DNA of 64,000 nt, taken from contig JALJCQ010000015.1 of assembly GCA_023091665.1 (NCBI GenBank), positions 3,100,001 through 3,164,000 on the forward strand, in the 5' to 3' direction. The DNA comes from Pythium myriotylum (taxonomy: Eukaryota; Oomycota; Peronosporomycetes; Pythiales; Pythiaceae). Under the pieces are notes generated by a model. The model did no database searches and had not been told where the DNA came from. It saw nothing but the letters and a program-made list of their open reading frames with translations. Of this stretch, positions 1 through 10,524 are shown piece by piece. Position 1 is the stretch's first letter; each line of letters starts with the position of its first letter. Both the position numbers and the translations under genes were made by a program.

Positions 1-159
1 TTGGAGGAAGCCGAATCCTGAGCGGCTTCAAGATCTTGTGCGACTTCGTGAGGTTTGCAAGCTGACCAGCGTTCCAAATGATGACAGATGAGTGCGTGGC
101 TTTGTACGGAGACACCAGATCCGGGACGTAGGGACCTTCAGGCCCTGAATCCACGTTGT

Positions 160-525
160 CTACGACCTCTTGAGCAGATCCATCGCCAGATCTAGCCCCT
201 GAGGCACCTTGACGAGCACTGGACCGGCGATCCGCGGCACGCTTGGCTGCCTGAGCGTTCTTGGCTTCGATCCGCTTGGAGATCTGCTTGGACTTGGGGG
301 AATTACATCTTCGGCCTTGGTTTCCTCACTACTGAAGCTGAGAGTGCGCTCAACGGCGCGCTCGCCAGCGTCATGCTCCACCTTGACCTTTGGTTCTTGT
401 TCAGCTTCGAGCACCCCCCGACGCTCTCCACTGGCGGATCTAGCAATAGTTCCGACACCGACGGATCCAGCCACGTCGGGTGGAAGAGTTCCGGGCTCAA
501 CCTTGATCTTCACCTCAGACGACAT
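160..525 (-). CDS. Gag-like ORF at the 5' end of a minus-strand LTR element
   Basis: A 121-codon reading frame starts at the ATG at 523-525; the nine codons upstream begin with GTG and lie in the leader. The product is acidic and low in complexity, with two lysine-rich KxKVE motifs near the N-terminus (KIKVEP, KVKVEH) of the kind that can be SUMO acceptor sites. It lies 46 bp from a primer-site-like sequence and 62 bp from an LTR-like repeat, which is the usual gag position. After the stop at 160 another frame reads on without stops to base 1, so a frameshift may have truncated a longer protein running off the window. No gag domain is recognisable; the call rests on position. Confidence 0.4.
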   Translation of the reverse strand: MSSEVKIKVEPGTLPPDVAGSVGVGTIARSASGERRGVLEAEQEPKVKVEHDAGERAVERTLSFSSEETKAEDVIPPSPSRSPSGSKPRTLRQPSVPRIAGPVLVKVPQGLDLAMDLLKRS

Positions 526-571
526 CGTAACTGAGGGATCCGGAACGAACACGGTCCAAAACGCAAGACCC

Positions 572-585
572 GGTCTCGCGCTCCA
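572..585 (-). other. Candidate tRNA primer-binding site
   Basis: On the minus strand TGGAGCGCGAGACC follows the LTR end after the dinucleotide AC. The same layout (LTR end, AC, TGG) occurs after the E1 LTR at 26436. I did not match it to a specific tRNA. Confidence 0.4.
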
Positions 586-587
586 GT

Positions 588-1440
588 TGTGGTGTAGCGG
601 GCAGCAAAATTACTCTTGCTGAGCGCTTCCCACGTCAGCGTCTGTGCAGGATTCGGTAACAACCGCACCCTGGACACAAACGCCCCAGTTCTTTGGTCTT
701 GTACCCGTTCTGGGACCGTGGACTCGAGATCCCGCGTTGCAAGCGCGGAGAAGACAAGATCCGTTGAGCCTTGAGCGGAAGAGACGCGCCGCAGCGGTTA
801 CACGCGCGGCGTGGCCTGGATCCGGTGCGTAGCGCGACCGGCAGGACTTGACACGGGATCCGCGCCGCGAGGCTTGGATCCGACCTTGAAAACGACCTTG
901 ACCTTCCCACAGTGTCTCGGGACACTGGAACTTTAACGTGGGCTGCTTGCCACCCACGGGACTTGGGGGTTGAAGCTGCACGAGGCGGGGGGGCGCGCTG
1001 GGTTCTCCTGACCTTGACCGCAGCTGACGCGTGCCTCTGACCTTCCCTCTTGTTCGCCGCTTGGTCCGGGGACTTGAGCTTGAGGGGGGAAAATCGCAAC
1101 TTGTTTGTTATCGGCCAGACACGTGTCCGGACCCAACTTATGTGGTCCACATAAATCCGGTTTTAACCCCGGATCCGGGTGTTCCACACAAAATCAGACC
1201 ATGAGACACGAGATCCAGCACCTACCCTACGCCTACTACCTGTACCCTACATATTAGCCTAATTAGCCTAGTCTAGCTTAAACTTCGCCTTTCCTTCTGA
1301 GACTCGGGACCCACAATGAGGGACATTAGGGCCCTCTGGATCCCCAACCGGAGCTCCTGCGGGACGGTTTAACCGTCGGATCCACGGGATAGACGGTGGT
1401 GAGAGACCGCGGCCTCCCTCCTTCAATCCACATCACCACA
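588..1440 (-). repeat. 5' LTR of a minus-strand element
   Basis: On the plus strand this block starts TGTGGTGTAG and ends ATCACCACA, giving matching TGTGGTG termini in inverted orientation, as in the other LTRs here (TGTGATGAAG and TGTGGTGAAG types). It abruptly interrupts a gypsy integrase reading frame that resumes at 1441. It is rich in GATC/GGATCC-like words and has no convincing ORF. The other LTR and target duplication lie outside the window, so the boundaries are inferred from termini, primer site and the interrupted frame. Confidence 0.55.
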
Positions 1441-2530
1441 AATTCGCCATCAATAACACCGTTCTACGTGAATGGCCTCCGCCATCCACGTATTCCAACC
1501 CTCTTGGAGAGTGAGTCTCCTTCAGGGGAGGGAGGGACTCGCTCGAGCGAGCTCCCGGACCGCTCTCGCTCATCGGAGATCGCCGTAATGGTCGATCCTC
1601 CCACCGATGACGATGATCATCGACTTCGACAGCGTCGAGAGCGATGGCGCTCTCGTCGAAGAAGAGATGGACATCTCAGAAGCGCGCACGTCGCGCGCTG
1701 CTACCAAGCAAACGGAGTCAGCAGAGGACTTCTTGCTGAAGCGCCAAGCGGTTGTCCGCTTTGTACAGGACTCGATCGCCCATGCGGTCGATCGAAAGAA
1801 GATGAACTTAGACAAGAATGGAAGAGGAAACACTCTTTCATTTAGTGAAGGTGACTTAGTGTTGTTATCAACGACTACACTACCTATACATGCAGTTACC
1901 AACGTCGGTAGCAACAAGTTCCTACCGAAGTTCATCGGTCCGTTCCGCGTGCTCCGCCGCATGATGCACGCGTATACGCTTGAGCTTCCTCGTAGGATGC
2001 GTCCGCATCCTACGTTCTACGTTGGTCGCCTTCGTCCGTACCATCAGTACGACGGCGCTTCCGAGCAATCGGAATCCCCGAGCGCTCGAGAGTCCCGAGG
2101 AGAAGCTTGTACTCCCGGACAAGCGTGTTCAACTCCGCTTGAACACGGTCGTGCGAGCCCCGCAGCGTCGCCAGCTGCGCCTCCAGCTGCACTCGCTGCG
2201 ACCGCTCCTCCGCCAGGTCTGCGCGGAGACGCTCCTGCGCAAGCTGGAGCCGAAGACCATCCGATTCGTCGCGTTGAAGATACGTCGGCGCGGCCAGTGG
2301 ATAATATCTTCCCACCGCCGCCGCCCCCACAGGTTGACTCCAGTGGTGCTGAGCGCTGGATCGTTGAGCGCCTGCTGAATCGTAGGGATCGGCAGGGCGG
2401 TAGTTGAACGAAGTATCTCGTTCGATGGCGGGGCTATCCGCCATCTGCAGATCGCCGGGAGCCGCGCGAGGCTCTCCTCGAGAATGTTCCGGGTCTCGTC
2501 GTACTGAGCGACGAGACCCACCGAAGCAAC
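1441..2530 (+). pseudogene. Ty3/gypsy pol 3' fragment (integrase C-terminus and chromodomain)
   Basis: The fragment opens inside the integrase tail (TPFYVNGLRHPRIPTLLE), shifts frame near 1610, and continues with the GPY/F-like module, recognisable from GDLVLLST, FIGPFRVL and HPTFYVGRLRPYH (about 1850-2040). A proline/alanine-rich linker follows, then a chromodomain split by an in-frame TGA at 2405-2407: ERWIVERLL before it and KYLVRWRGYPP after it. The stop is most simply a CGA-to-TGA change. The N-terminal side is cut by the minus-strand LTR at 1440 and the C-terminal side runs into the gag fragment of another element. It is a dead remnant of a chromovirus-type element, clearly different in sequence from E1 and E2. 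Confidence 0.8.
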
Positions 2531-2841
2531 CGGGGGAGAGCAATGACCCACTTCCTGCAGTCAATAAGGTCAATGCAGGTCAGAGGCAGCAAGGCCCTAA
2601 TGGAGGAAGTCAAGCTCATCAGACTGGTGGAAACGGCAATGAGGTCCGCTGTGAACATTGTGGCAAGTCCGGACATACCAAGGAAAGCTGCTTTCAACTT
2701 CATGAGTGTGAGTTTTGTGGAGTGACTGGTCACACGATTCAAGTCTGCCGTGCTTTCACCGAGAAGATGAAGATGCTCAGCCCAAAGCTCAAGACCGGCG
2801 AGATTACTGTGGATGATCTCGTTCGGCAGTTAAACCGCTAG
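2531..2841 (+). pseudogene. Gag C-terminal fragment with two zinc knuckles
   Basis: In a different frame from the preceding chromodomain, this stretch encodes two CCHC-type knuckles (CEHCGKSGHTKESC and CEFCGVTGHTIQVC, about 2655-2745), then a short basic tail ending at a TAG. These motifs bind RNA in nucleocapsids. No start codon or capsid region is present; the 5' part of gag and the 5' LTR appear lost at the junction near 2530. The pol frame starts about 50 bp downstream, so this is the broken 5' end of the large element that follows. Confidence 0.75.
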
Positions 2842-3878
2842 CCCCGCAGCACTCTGCCAGTGCTGTACGTGACGGGGACGTCGCGGCGACTTTGCATGTG
2901 AAGAAGATCCGGCGCAAATCGAAGAAATACCAGAAACAAAAGGCGCCTTACATTGATGAAGAGAGTGTTCACGTGGAAGATGGAGTGAAGAAACATGAAG
3001 AAACAAGTTATGAGGATGCTGTGCATGAAGAACTGAACGTGTGTGAAGATACAGTCAAGGATGTTGCGCTACCTGCGGTGTTTGAATCGGTAGTGTCGAC
3101 TGTGGATGAGAAACAAGAAGAAACAAGTGATGGAAACTATGTATGTGAAGATGTATATATGAGAGAAGCAGTTGGGGATGAAGATGAAGAGCTGCATGTG
3201 CTATGGTGCCCAATTGAGCCAATTGAAGAAGGCGATGAGGGCGCTTACGACGAAGATGCTGATGGAGAAGATACGAAGATGCCAAATGGTGCTCGAGATA
3301 TATCTCTGCAAAGAAAGGTTACTCACATTCGTCTCGTTGGTGATGAACGACGAGGGTGGTGGAAGAACCACGAATTGTCAACGAACGAAAAGATACAAGC
3401 CTTCGTGCATGGTGCTGTTGAAGGACTCGAGATTCCGTTGATGCTGGATTCGGGAGCGAACATCAGTCTGTTACACACCAACTTGGCACGTAAGTTGGGG
3501 TTGAGAGTGCGGGCGTTCGAGGACTCGAGTGATTTCTTCGGCGTGAGTGAGGAACCGATGCAAGCACACGGAAAGGTCGTGGTGAAGATCCGGCTGGGAG
3601 AGTTCGTGGTGTACGAAGTCGAGATGTGGGTGGCTGAGTTTGAAGCTCACTCGTTGATTATTCTCGGCACCGACTTCATGATGTGCGCCGGGCTGAAGAT
3701 CGACTTGGGCAAGAAGCGATGTGAGGTGCCTGACGAAGATGCGTTGCCGCTGCTATGTTACGACGATCTGCGCTGTGAGGCGTATGCGGCCTCGTATGAC
3801 GCGGTGCGCTTGGCTGTGAGGATGCCACTCCTGCGTGGCAGCGACGTTGCTGTGCTGGTTGCTGAGGAGACCCGCCTG

Positions 3879-4053
3879 GAAGTGATCGGTCTGGAGTTGA
3901 GCAAGGGAGAGGCCACTAAAGAGGCGAGTACGGAGCCGAATAGAAGCGCGGTCACCGAAGTGATCAGTCTGGCGGAATGTCTCAACCATGAAGAGGCCGA
4001 AGTGATCAGTCTGGCCCAGGGCAGAGCGGGAGCAACCGAAGTGAACAGTCTGG
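3879..4053 (+). repeat. Box cluster 1 (in pol)
   Basis: GAAGTGATCAGTCTGG at 3957 and 3999, and GAAGTGAACAGTCTGG at 4038 (steps of 42 and 39 bp). A one-base variant lies at 3879. In frame they encode EVISLA, EVISLA and EVNSLA; the intervening 23-26 bp do not resemble each other. Confidence 0.9.
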
Positions 4054-6471
4054 CGGATGAACGAGCGTTTTCACAGGTTTGCATGCTGGACGGACCTCTC
4101 CCTGAAGATCTGGATCAGTCGAAGTTTGCAAGAGAAGTCTACGTCCATGAAGGGGTAGAGATGTCAGTTGAGAGCATGAAAGAGCAGCTTGCGTTGCTAC
4201 CTGAGTTTGACGAGGCCCCGCTGGTGGAAGTCGACATGAGTGAAGCTGACATCGGCGACGAGGAGACGACGGCCGAGGAGATTGAAATGATCAGAGAAAC
4301 GTTGGAGGCAAGGTCCGCTAGCTTCATTAGCTCGGGGAACGCTCTACCGCCGCCAGCAAAAGGAGTCGTGTGCGACGTGGACGTCGGGGACGCGAATCCG
4401 ATCGCTCAGGCTGCGAGACGAGTACCGCCGCACCTGCTGGGAAGATTGTATGAGTTACTGCGCGGCCTCCTCCGACAGAGTTTGATCAGATATTCGAACT
4501 CACCGTGGGCATCACCGATCGTTATTGTGCTGAAGAAGAACGGGAAAGATATCCGTCTTTGCATCGACTATCGCCTTGTGAACGGTCTAACGAAGCTGAT
4601 GGTGTACGCGATGCCACTGATAGATGACCTGCTCGACAATTTTGAAGAGATCATGTGGTTTTGCTCCTTGGATAATGCGAGCGGATTCTGGGCTGTACCT
4701 TTGACGGTCCGTGCGCGACTTGTGACTGCTTTTATCTGCCCGCTCGGACACTTCGAATGGACGAGGATGCCTCAAGGGTTGAAGAATGCTCCGCAGATCT
4801 ACCAGCGCATGATTGATAACGCGCTGTGGAGCATGGTGAGACGACTCAGCAACCGTGATGTGAGATTCAAGGCTGTTGGGTGGACGGAGGACGAGTTAGA
4901 TGACATGGAGGCCCAACGAGAGAAAGAGCGCATCGACATTGACGTACCGCTGAAACGAGACGTATTTCATCGAGGTGAGCCACAGGAGTCGGACGTGCTG
5001 CCGGTGATCAAGCGTCGATCATACATCGATGATATCACCTTTGGGGCGACGACGTGGTCGGAGATGAACGTGATGCTGCAATGCTTGCTCGACGCATTTC
5101 AATACTGGGGAGTGACCGTGAGCTTGCGGAAGAGTTCGTTTGGGAAGAAGTCAGTCGAGTTCCTCAGTCACGTGGTCTCGCGAGAAGGGTTGATGAGCGC
5201 CCCAAGAAACCTCGAGTCGATCAGGCAGATGCCGTTTCCGTCGACGCAGAAAGGGTTGCAGCGATTCATCGGCAGCCTGATCTATTACCACAAGTTTATC
5301 AGCAACTTCGCGACTTATGCGGCAGTTCTGTATGAGGTCACTGACCTGAGACTGAGAGATGGGAGCCAACTTGATCATGCAAAGAGAGCCTTCGAAGAAC
5401 TGGAGATGAAGCTATGCGACGCGCCTCTTCTGCGCCATGTTGAACGCGGGCGAGAGCTTGTTGTAGTGCTGTACACGAACAAGTAGGCTTTCGGAGCATC
5501 TGTTTGCCAAGAGCACGACGGGGTTCTACATCCAGTTCGATTTGTGAGTAAAGTTTTCAAAGATGCAGAGACTCGATATACGCCTGCAGAACAAGAAGTG
5601 TTAGCTCTGCTGAAGACGCTCCACGTCGCGAGTCACAACTTGCTCGGCCAACCGATCGTAGTGTACGCGAGGTACTCTACCATGAAGTGGGTTTTCACGT
5701 CGAAGAGTCTGACCGGTCGTACCATCCAGTGGGCCGCCATGTTGTCGCCATGGAACTTGACAATTATTCGAAGCGATGAGACTCCCGCCGGCTTGATGGC
5801 AGTGTTGGCAGCATCGATAACCCCTGCAGAACAAATGGATGCAATACTTGAAGACATCGCGCCGATGAAGACAATTAAAGATATACCAGTCATTCGACCC
5901 TTCCCTGATCTACGAAGAAATGCAGACGGATACGTGCTCACGTTCGATGGGGCAGTCAAGTTGAAGGATACCCGGTCTGGCACGTTTGGTATGATCCTAT
6001 GGAAACTGCCTGAGTGGAAGGTGGTTGCCGCGGAATATGATGTGAAGGAAGGGCTTACCGTGAACGACAGTGAATATCACGGCCTGCTCGGCGCACTCGA
6101 ACTGGCAACGACGCGGGGTATCAAGGAGGTGCTCGTGTGTGGCGACTCCCGCCTGGTGATTGGGCAGATGAACGGTGATCTTCGGTGCAATCAAGCGTCG
6201 CTACAAGTCTGGCTGAATCGAGCGAAAGAGCAGCTCACCTTGTTCGACAGTGTGAGTTTCATTCACATCGCGCGCAAGTACAACCAGGCGGCAGACTTCC
6301 TCACCAGAGAGGCCATGCGATCCCAGTCGAGAGGTTCGGTCACTGATGATGCGCGCTTGCACGACTTGGAGCTTTTGAACACTCTCCCGGAGCTGTTGTA
6401 CCGCGTGGACGTTGAACACGTGTGCGAAGGAAAGCCTGAGGCGGAACCGGGGGCCACTATAATGGTAAGGC

Positions 6472-6568
6472 GAGTTGATCAGTCTGGCCACGAGGTCGAG
6501 CCAAATTCAGATCAACTGATCAGTCTGGAGCCGACTACCACCCGTGCAGAGCCAAGTGAACAGTCTGG
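6472..6568 (+). repeat. Box cluster 2 (pol frameshift region)
   Basis: Box ends at 6487, 6528 and 6568, giving steps of 41 and 40 bp. The first four bases are degenerate (GAGT, CAAC, CAAG). The box starting at 6513 is in the pol frame. Those starting at 6472 and 6553 are in the integrase frame. This fits 1-bp and 2-bp losses from an original 42-bp spacing. Confidence 0.85.
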
Positions 6569-8499
6569 TGAAGAATCGCAGTCAACGTTGGAAGAGAAGA
6601 GCGAACTCGCGCCAGTCAAAGTGGCGAGCGGGATTGCATGACGGTCCAAGCTACGAAGTGTTTGTTGTCGACACGAGGAAGCGGACGAGGTCGAAGAAGG
6701 AGAGCCACACGAAGAAGAAAAAAGAAGGGCCGAACGCAGCTGACATTGGGACATTCGAGGATGATGGATCGAAGCCGGCCAGAGAATGGACGCCATTGCA
6801 TGTGAGTGGAGAGATGCTAAGTCAAGCTCAGGTGGAGAGGTTCAGACGAGTGGCGGCAGCGCAACGCCGAGATGAATGGTGCAAGCAGGTAATCGCGTAT
6901 CTCGAGGGCAATGAAGAGGAGTTCTCTTCGTCAACCGCGCTCAAGCGGGTAGCGCGGATCGCTGTCCTATATGTGCTCGACTCAGATGGGGTGTTGTACT
7001 ACTCCCCTCAAGGAGAGAAATCGGAAGCTTTGAAGATGCGATTGGTAGTGCCGGACATTATGCAGAAAGATTTATTATGCGCCTATCATGAAGAACTCGG
7101 GGCCGGTGCGCACCAAGGTGTGGGGCGTGTGTTCGAGCGAATGCGCCGTCTGTACTACTGGAGAGGTATGTATGCGGATGTAGAATGGTATGTTGCCTCT
7201 TGTGAAGACTGCGCCACTGCGAAGGGCAAGCCCCGATACAAAGGTTGGTCCAGTGGCAATATTGTCGCGACCAGGTCATTTCAGGTGCTCGCTATGGATT
7301 TCGCGATTCCCCTCCCCAAGACGTACAACGGAAATGAAGCCATGCTCTGTTGCATTTGCCTCTTCTCAGGTTTTGTGATTCTCATTCCGATGGCCGACAC
7401 GACAGCGCAATCCGTTGCAGAGGCGTATTTGAGTGGGGTGTTCAAGCGATTTGGGGCCCAGGAAATGATTCGACACGACCGCGACCCGCGCTTCATGAGT
7501 TCTGTGTTCAAGCGATTCAACCGCATGATGAATCAGAAGCAGCGCCCGACACTAGCTTATCGACCGCAAGCGAATGGAAAACAGGAACGTTCTGTGGAGA
7601 CTGTGGTGAGGGCGATCAAGTGCTATATTGCTGATGCGGAGCAGAAGGACTGGGATGAATATGTTCAGCAGCTTGAGTTGGCCTTCAACACGTCAGTGAG
7701 TCTACAGCACAAGCAGACTAGTTTTTATCTGGTGCATGGCTGGGATGCACGAACGCAACTAGAAGCAGCGATTCCCCCCAAGGATGGCACGCTCAAGGAA
7801 CGAAATGCACTTGAATGGCAGCAGAAAATTGCAAAGCAGCATGAAAAAGCTCAAGCGCACGCCGAATTTATTCAGCAGAAATTAATGGAAGAACGTGCGA
7901 GGAAGAACAACGAGCAGGCCGACGAGAATCTGCAGTCGACGGTGAGAACGGAGTATCAGCCAGGTGAGCTTGTGTGGCTATATCACGTTTTGGTCAAGGA
8001 AGGACTCGTGAAGAAGCTATCGCACCTGTGGCATGGTCCATATCAGATAGAAGAGCGTGTCAGTGACTCGGTGTACAAGCTAAAGTTCGATCGGAGCGAG
8101 AGTCAAGCCATGCCGATGATCCATATCTCCCGGCTCAAGCCATTCGTCTCAAGGATGCGGAGGCCACGTGAAAAGATTGAGAGCATTCAAGACCTCGAGT
8201 TGGACGAAGCTCTATTGCCTGAGGATTCGTGGTACGAAGAAGGTGTTGATGACGAATATGAGGTGGAGAAGGTGGTCGACTGCCGATATAAGAAGCGGAC
8301 GAGGAACGGTAGACGAATGCGCGAGTACTTGATCAAATGGGTCGGTCACGAGGAGCCTACATGGGAGCCGGAAGAGAATCTACACTGCAACGCTCTGCTA
8401 TACGAGTTCGACGCAAGACGGGCATGGGAGAACCGCAAGGAAGTCGCTCAAACTACTCATGAGGAAGAGGTCGATGAGAGTGATTCGAGTGACGAGTAG
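6544..8499 (+). CDS. Ty3/gypsy integrase with C-terminal chromodomain
   Basis: This 651-codon open frame continues pol in the +1 register relative to the upstream part; its first codon is GTG, so it is a frameshifted continuation rather than an independent gene. It contains the HHCC zinc-binding N-terminus (HEELGAGAHQG to SCEDCA, about 7090-7215), the DDE core (LAMDFAIPL, IRHDRDPRFMS, and the glutamate in GKQERSVETVV, about 7290-7600), a GPY/F-like module (GELVWLYHVL, HLWHGPYQI, IHISRLKPF) and a chromodomain (YEVEKVVDCRY, REYLIKWVGHEEPTWEP, about 8260-8400) that would direct insertion into marked chromatin. Domain order matches E1 pol, but sequence divergence is substantial, so this is a separate lineage. 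Confidence 0.85.
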   Translation: MQSQVNSLVKNRSQRWKRRANSRQSKWRAGLHDGPSYEVFVVDTRKRTRSKKESHTKKKKEGPNAADIGTFEDDGSKPAREWTPLHVSGEMLSQAQVERFRRVAAAQRRDEWCKQVIAYLEGNEEEFSSSTALKRVARIAVLYVLDSDGVLYYSPQGEKSEALKMRLVVPDIMQKDLLCAYHEELGAGAHQGVGRVFERMRRLYYWRGMYADVEWYVASCEDCATAKGKPRYKGWSSGNIVATRSFQVLAMDFAIPLPKTYNGNEAMLCCICLFSGFVILIPMADTTAQSVAEAYLSGVFKRFGAQEMIRHDRDPRFMSSVFKRFNRMMNQKQRPTLAYRPQANGKQERSVETVVRAIKCYIADAEQKDWDEYVQQLELAFNTSVSLQHKQTSFYLVHGWDARTQLEAAIPPKDGTLKERNALEWQQKIAKQHEKAQAHAEFIQQKLMEERARKNNEQADENLQSTVRTEYQPGELVWLYHVLVKEGLVKKLSHLWHGPYQIEERVSDSVYKLKFDRSESQAMPMIHISRLKPFVSRMRRPREKIESIQDLELDEALLPEDSWYEEGVDDEYEVEKVVDCRYKKRTRNGRRMREYLIKWVGHEEPTWEPEENLHCNALLYEFDARRAWENRKEVAQTTHEEEVDESDSSDE

Positions 8500-8512
8500 A
8501 GAGTGACCTGGC

Positions 8513-8570
8513 GAAGTGATCAGTCTGGTGTGAGAAGGTGCTCGGCGAAGGGACCAAGTGAACAGTCTGG
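8513..8570 (+). repeat. Box cluster 3 (after integrase stop)
   Basis: GAAGTGATCAGTCTGG at 8513 and CAAGTGAACAGTCTGG at 8555, 42 bp apart, starting 14 bp after the pol stop codon, so outside coding sequence. Confidence 0.9.
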
Positions 8571-8893
8571 TCGGAGCGAGGTCACAAGAATGAGGGGACG
8601 AGACTGAAGGTGCGCGGCGAGGTGATGCGGAGCGCCGCGACTGAAGGAGAGACGCTGAGGAAGGAAAGATGATGAGGAGAAGGAGAAGAAGAAAGAGCTG
8701 AATCGAAGTACAGCTCTATAGCGACCTGACGCGGATCGAATACGTGGTAAGGTCAAGTTCTGGGGTTGAAAGGTGGATCGAACCCACTGTACAGCCCTGC
8801 GATGGAATCCGGCGTCGGGGGCCCAAGTTGGCTGCGGAATACTGAGGTGCGGACCCGAGTTAGTTGCACAAGAAATCGCGAAGTTGACATGTG

Positions 8894-9355
8894 ATGAACA
8901 AGTTTCAAGGAGCTACGTTTTGTGGTGATCGCATTCTGCCATGGGTATGCGGTGGATGCATCAAGAATGAATATTGTATTGTTGACATGGAAGCTACAAG
9001 CCTTAGGCGGTGCCAGTGCACTGGGTTGACCGAAAGGGGCTACGTCTTGACACGGAGACTGTCCGGAGAGACGACAATTGAGGTGATGTGGCGGGCGAGG
9101 TGGCGAGTGAAGCGCATGTTTGGAATCTGGCTGTCTGATCAACTACCGGACGAAGAACAGAAGCGAGCGCACGCACGTGTCAGCGAAAGTGGTGATCTGC
9201 TGTTGAGCCTGATCAGCGAAGCAGTATGGGAAGCGCGGACGTTGACCACCCCTGTCGTAGAAGCCTTAGAAAGAAACGAGAGAGTTAGGAGGATTCGGAG
9301 CGGATCGAACCCGCCGAGAGAAACAAGCGAGTTGAGACGGTTTGACGCGGATTGA
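8894..9355 (+). CDS. Small hypothetical ORF downstream of integrase
   Basis: A 153-codon ORF from an ATG at 8894. The N-terminal half is cysteine-rich (CGDRILPWVCGGC, then single cysteines near residues 30-45). The C-terminal half is charged and probably helical. No family is recognised, and there is no obvious signal peptide or membrane segment, so an envelope role is not supported. It sits where gypsy elements sometimes carry an extra ORF. It may equally be a chance frame in GC-rich sequence. Confidence 0.25.
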   Translation: MNKFQGATFCGDRILPWVCGGCIKNEYCIVDMEATSLRRCQCTGLTERGYVLTRRLSGETTIEVMWRARWRVKRMFGIWLSDQLPDEEQKRAHARVSESGDLLLSLISEAVWEARTLTTPVVEALERNERVRRIRSGSNPPRETSELRRFDAD

Positions 9356-9753
9356 ATCCGCCAAGAAGCCGCGGCGTTGTCGAACTGAAGGGCTCATTCG
9401 AGTGGATCAGTCTTGATGCGCTGGTTGAGAGGGATGAGGTGATGCAGCGGAGAGAGGAGAGAGGAAGCGTGTGTGTATGTGCGAAGAAAATGATGAAAAT
9501 GAGGTGACTGATGACAAGCGAGATGCGATGGACGAGGGGGCCCGTGCGTCAGAAGAAATGAAGCGGTATGGACACCAGAGAGGAAGAACGCACCTTTGTA
9601 GTGAGGCGCGGCCTGCGTTGATGACGTGAAGATGACTGGGGACGACTCGAGTTCGCAGGGCGACGCGCGGTGACGATCGGTGCCGGCAGCAAGAGACCCG
9701 TTCGTTTGATGAATGGCGCGGCTTGATTTCAAAATACTGGCCCCAGGAACGGT

Positions 9754-9821
9754 GAAGTGATCAGTCTGGCCAGGCTTGTTAGGGATCGGTCTGGTCAGTT
9801 TTGGTGAAGTGATCAGTCTGG
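9754..9821 (+). repeat. Box cluster 4 (non-coding, 52-bp pair)
   Basis: Two identical GAAGTGATCAGTCTGG boxes at 9754 and 9806, 52 bp apart, each preceded by GGT. A degenerate GGATCGGTCTGG lies between them near 9783. Confidence 0.9.
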
Positions 9822-10289
9822 TCACCATGAGGGGAAGGATCAGTCGAGATCGGTGTCTATGATGGCGAACGCAAGTGAAGGAGCAGAACGGTCTGTGAAC
9901 ATGGCTATTCGTCTTATCCGAATGATGACAGCGTCTATGATTACGTGTCTGCTGCGGTCGACAACGGCTCGACAGAGCGCGGGCGGCGCTGGCATGGAGG
10001 GCGAGAAAAAAGCGTTAGCAGGAGTCAACAAATCGATGTTCTTCGCCGGCGATAATTACCTTGGGCGACATTGAGGGACAGTGTGAGTTCGGAGCAGCAA
10101 GCGGGAGTGACCCTGGAAGGAGATGGCAGCGCGGGCGGAGGTCGAGAACGAGCGGCGGGCTTGGCGCACCAAGGCGCGTCGAGAAACTTCAGGCTCGATC
10201 AAGAAATGGGAGAGGCCGGCCTTCCAACCATCCCAGCCAGAGGACCAAGTACGCACTGAAGGGTTTACGCGAACCTAACGGCCCCAGGT

Positions 10290-10513
10290 GAAGTGATCAG
10301 TTTGGCGGACGAGGTGGAGGTCCCTGAAACGGAAGTGAACAGTCTGGTTGGTGAGGATCCAGCCCCGACGTCTAAGAACGTATAAGAACGTGTAAGAAGG
10401 GGAGAGCTCAATTGAAGCGTCAAGAAACTTCCACTGCGAACGAGGAAATCAAGTGAGTTGAACAGTCTGGCGGAGACACCCTATCGAGGCCGGCGCGAAG
10501 TGATCAGGTCTGG
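10290..10513 (+). repeat. Box cluster 5 (two 42-bp pairs upstream of the helicase ORF)
   Basis: Boxes at 10290 and 10332, and at 10455 and 10497, each pair 42 bp apart. The last box carries one extra G (CAGGTCTGG). The cluster ends 11 bp before the helicase ATG, so it occupies the expected promoter or leader. Confidence 0.9.
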
Positions 10514-10524
10514 CGGACGGAACA

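Larger units (their letters stand above)
2892..6641 (+). pseudogene. Ty3/gypsy pol: protease, RT and two RNase H domains, interrupted by a stop
   Basis: After an acidic N-terminal region come a retropepsin (LMLDSGANISLL, about 3445), RT (ASPIVIVLKKNGK and LCIDYRLVN near 4510-4580, GLKNAPQIYQ near 4780, YIDD at 5022-5033) and the RT-connection region. An in-frame TAG at 5484-5486 replaces the tryptophan seen in the E1 homologue (E1 has NPWAVSAV), so the frame 2892-6641 is otherwise continuous. The first RNase H lacks the usual acidic residues. A second, archaeal-type RNase H follows (FDGAVK, SEYHGLL, CGDSRLVI, IARKYNQAADF, about 5940-6300). Roughly 70 residues separate the GLKNAP motif from YIDD, far more than usual. 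The frame ends at 6641 while integrase continues in another frame from about 6544. Codons at 3957-4053 and 6472-6568 contain phased 16-bp boxes. Confidence 0.85.
8500..10524 (+). other. Non-coding region between integrase and helicase ORF, carrying box clusters
   Basis: Two kilobases without a convincing long gene. It holds eight good copies of the 16-bp box (8513, 8555, 9754, 9806, 10290, 10332, 10455, 10497) and degenerate ones near 9400, 9777 and 9834. It also has purine-rich runs (about 8640-8700 and 9440-9500) and short words such as GGATCGAACCC and GGATTGAATCC near 8775, 9300 and 9345. I see no LTR in it, which is why I treat pol and the helicase ORF as parts of one unit. Confidence 0.6.

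Noticed and set aside
2010..2573. 187-codon antisense ORF with coiled-coil appearance opposite the gypsy pol linker
   Set aside because: The forward strand already encodes the GPY/F module, linker and chromodomain there. Repetitive GC-rich linker sequence can give a spurious coiled coil. It is noted only because E1/E2 also have an antisense coiled-coil ORF, though not overlapping pol.
8700..8800. tRNA-like sequence (GGATCGAACCC resembling a T arm)
   Set aside because: No acceptor stem or anticodon arm can be paired around it; similar words recur at 9300 and 9345 in non-tRNA context.
9853..10291. Two short ORFs upstream of the helicase gene
   Set aside because: They are low in complexity with no recognisable domain; they overlap each other and end at box cluster 5.
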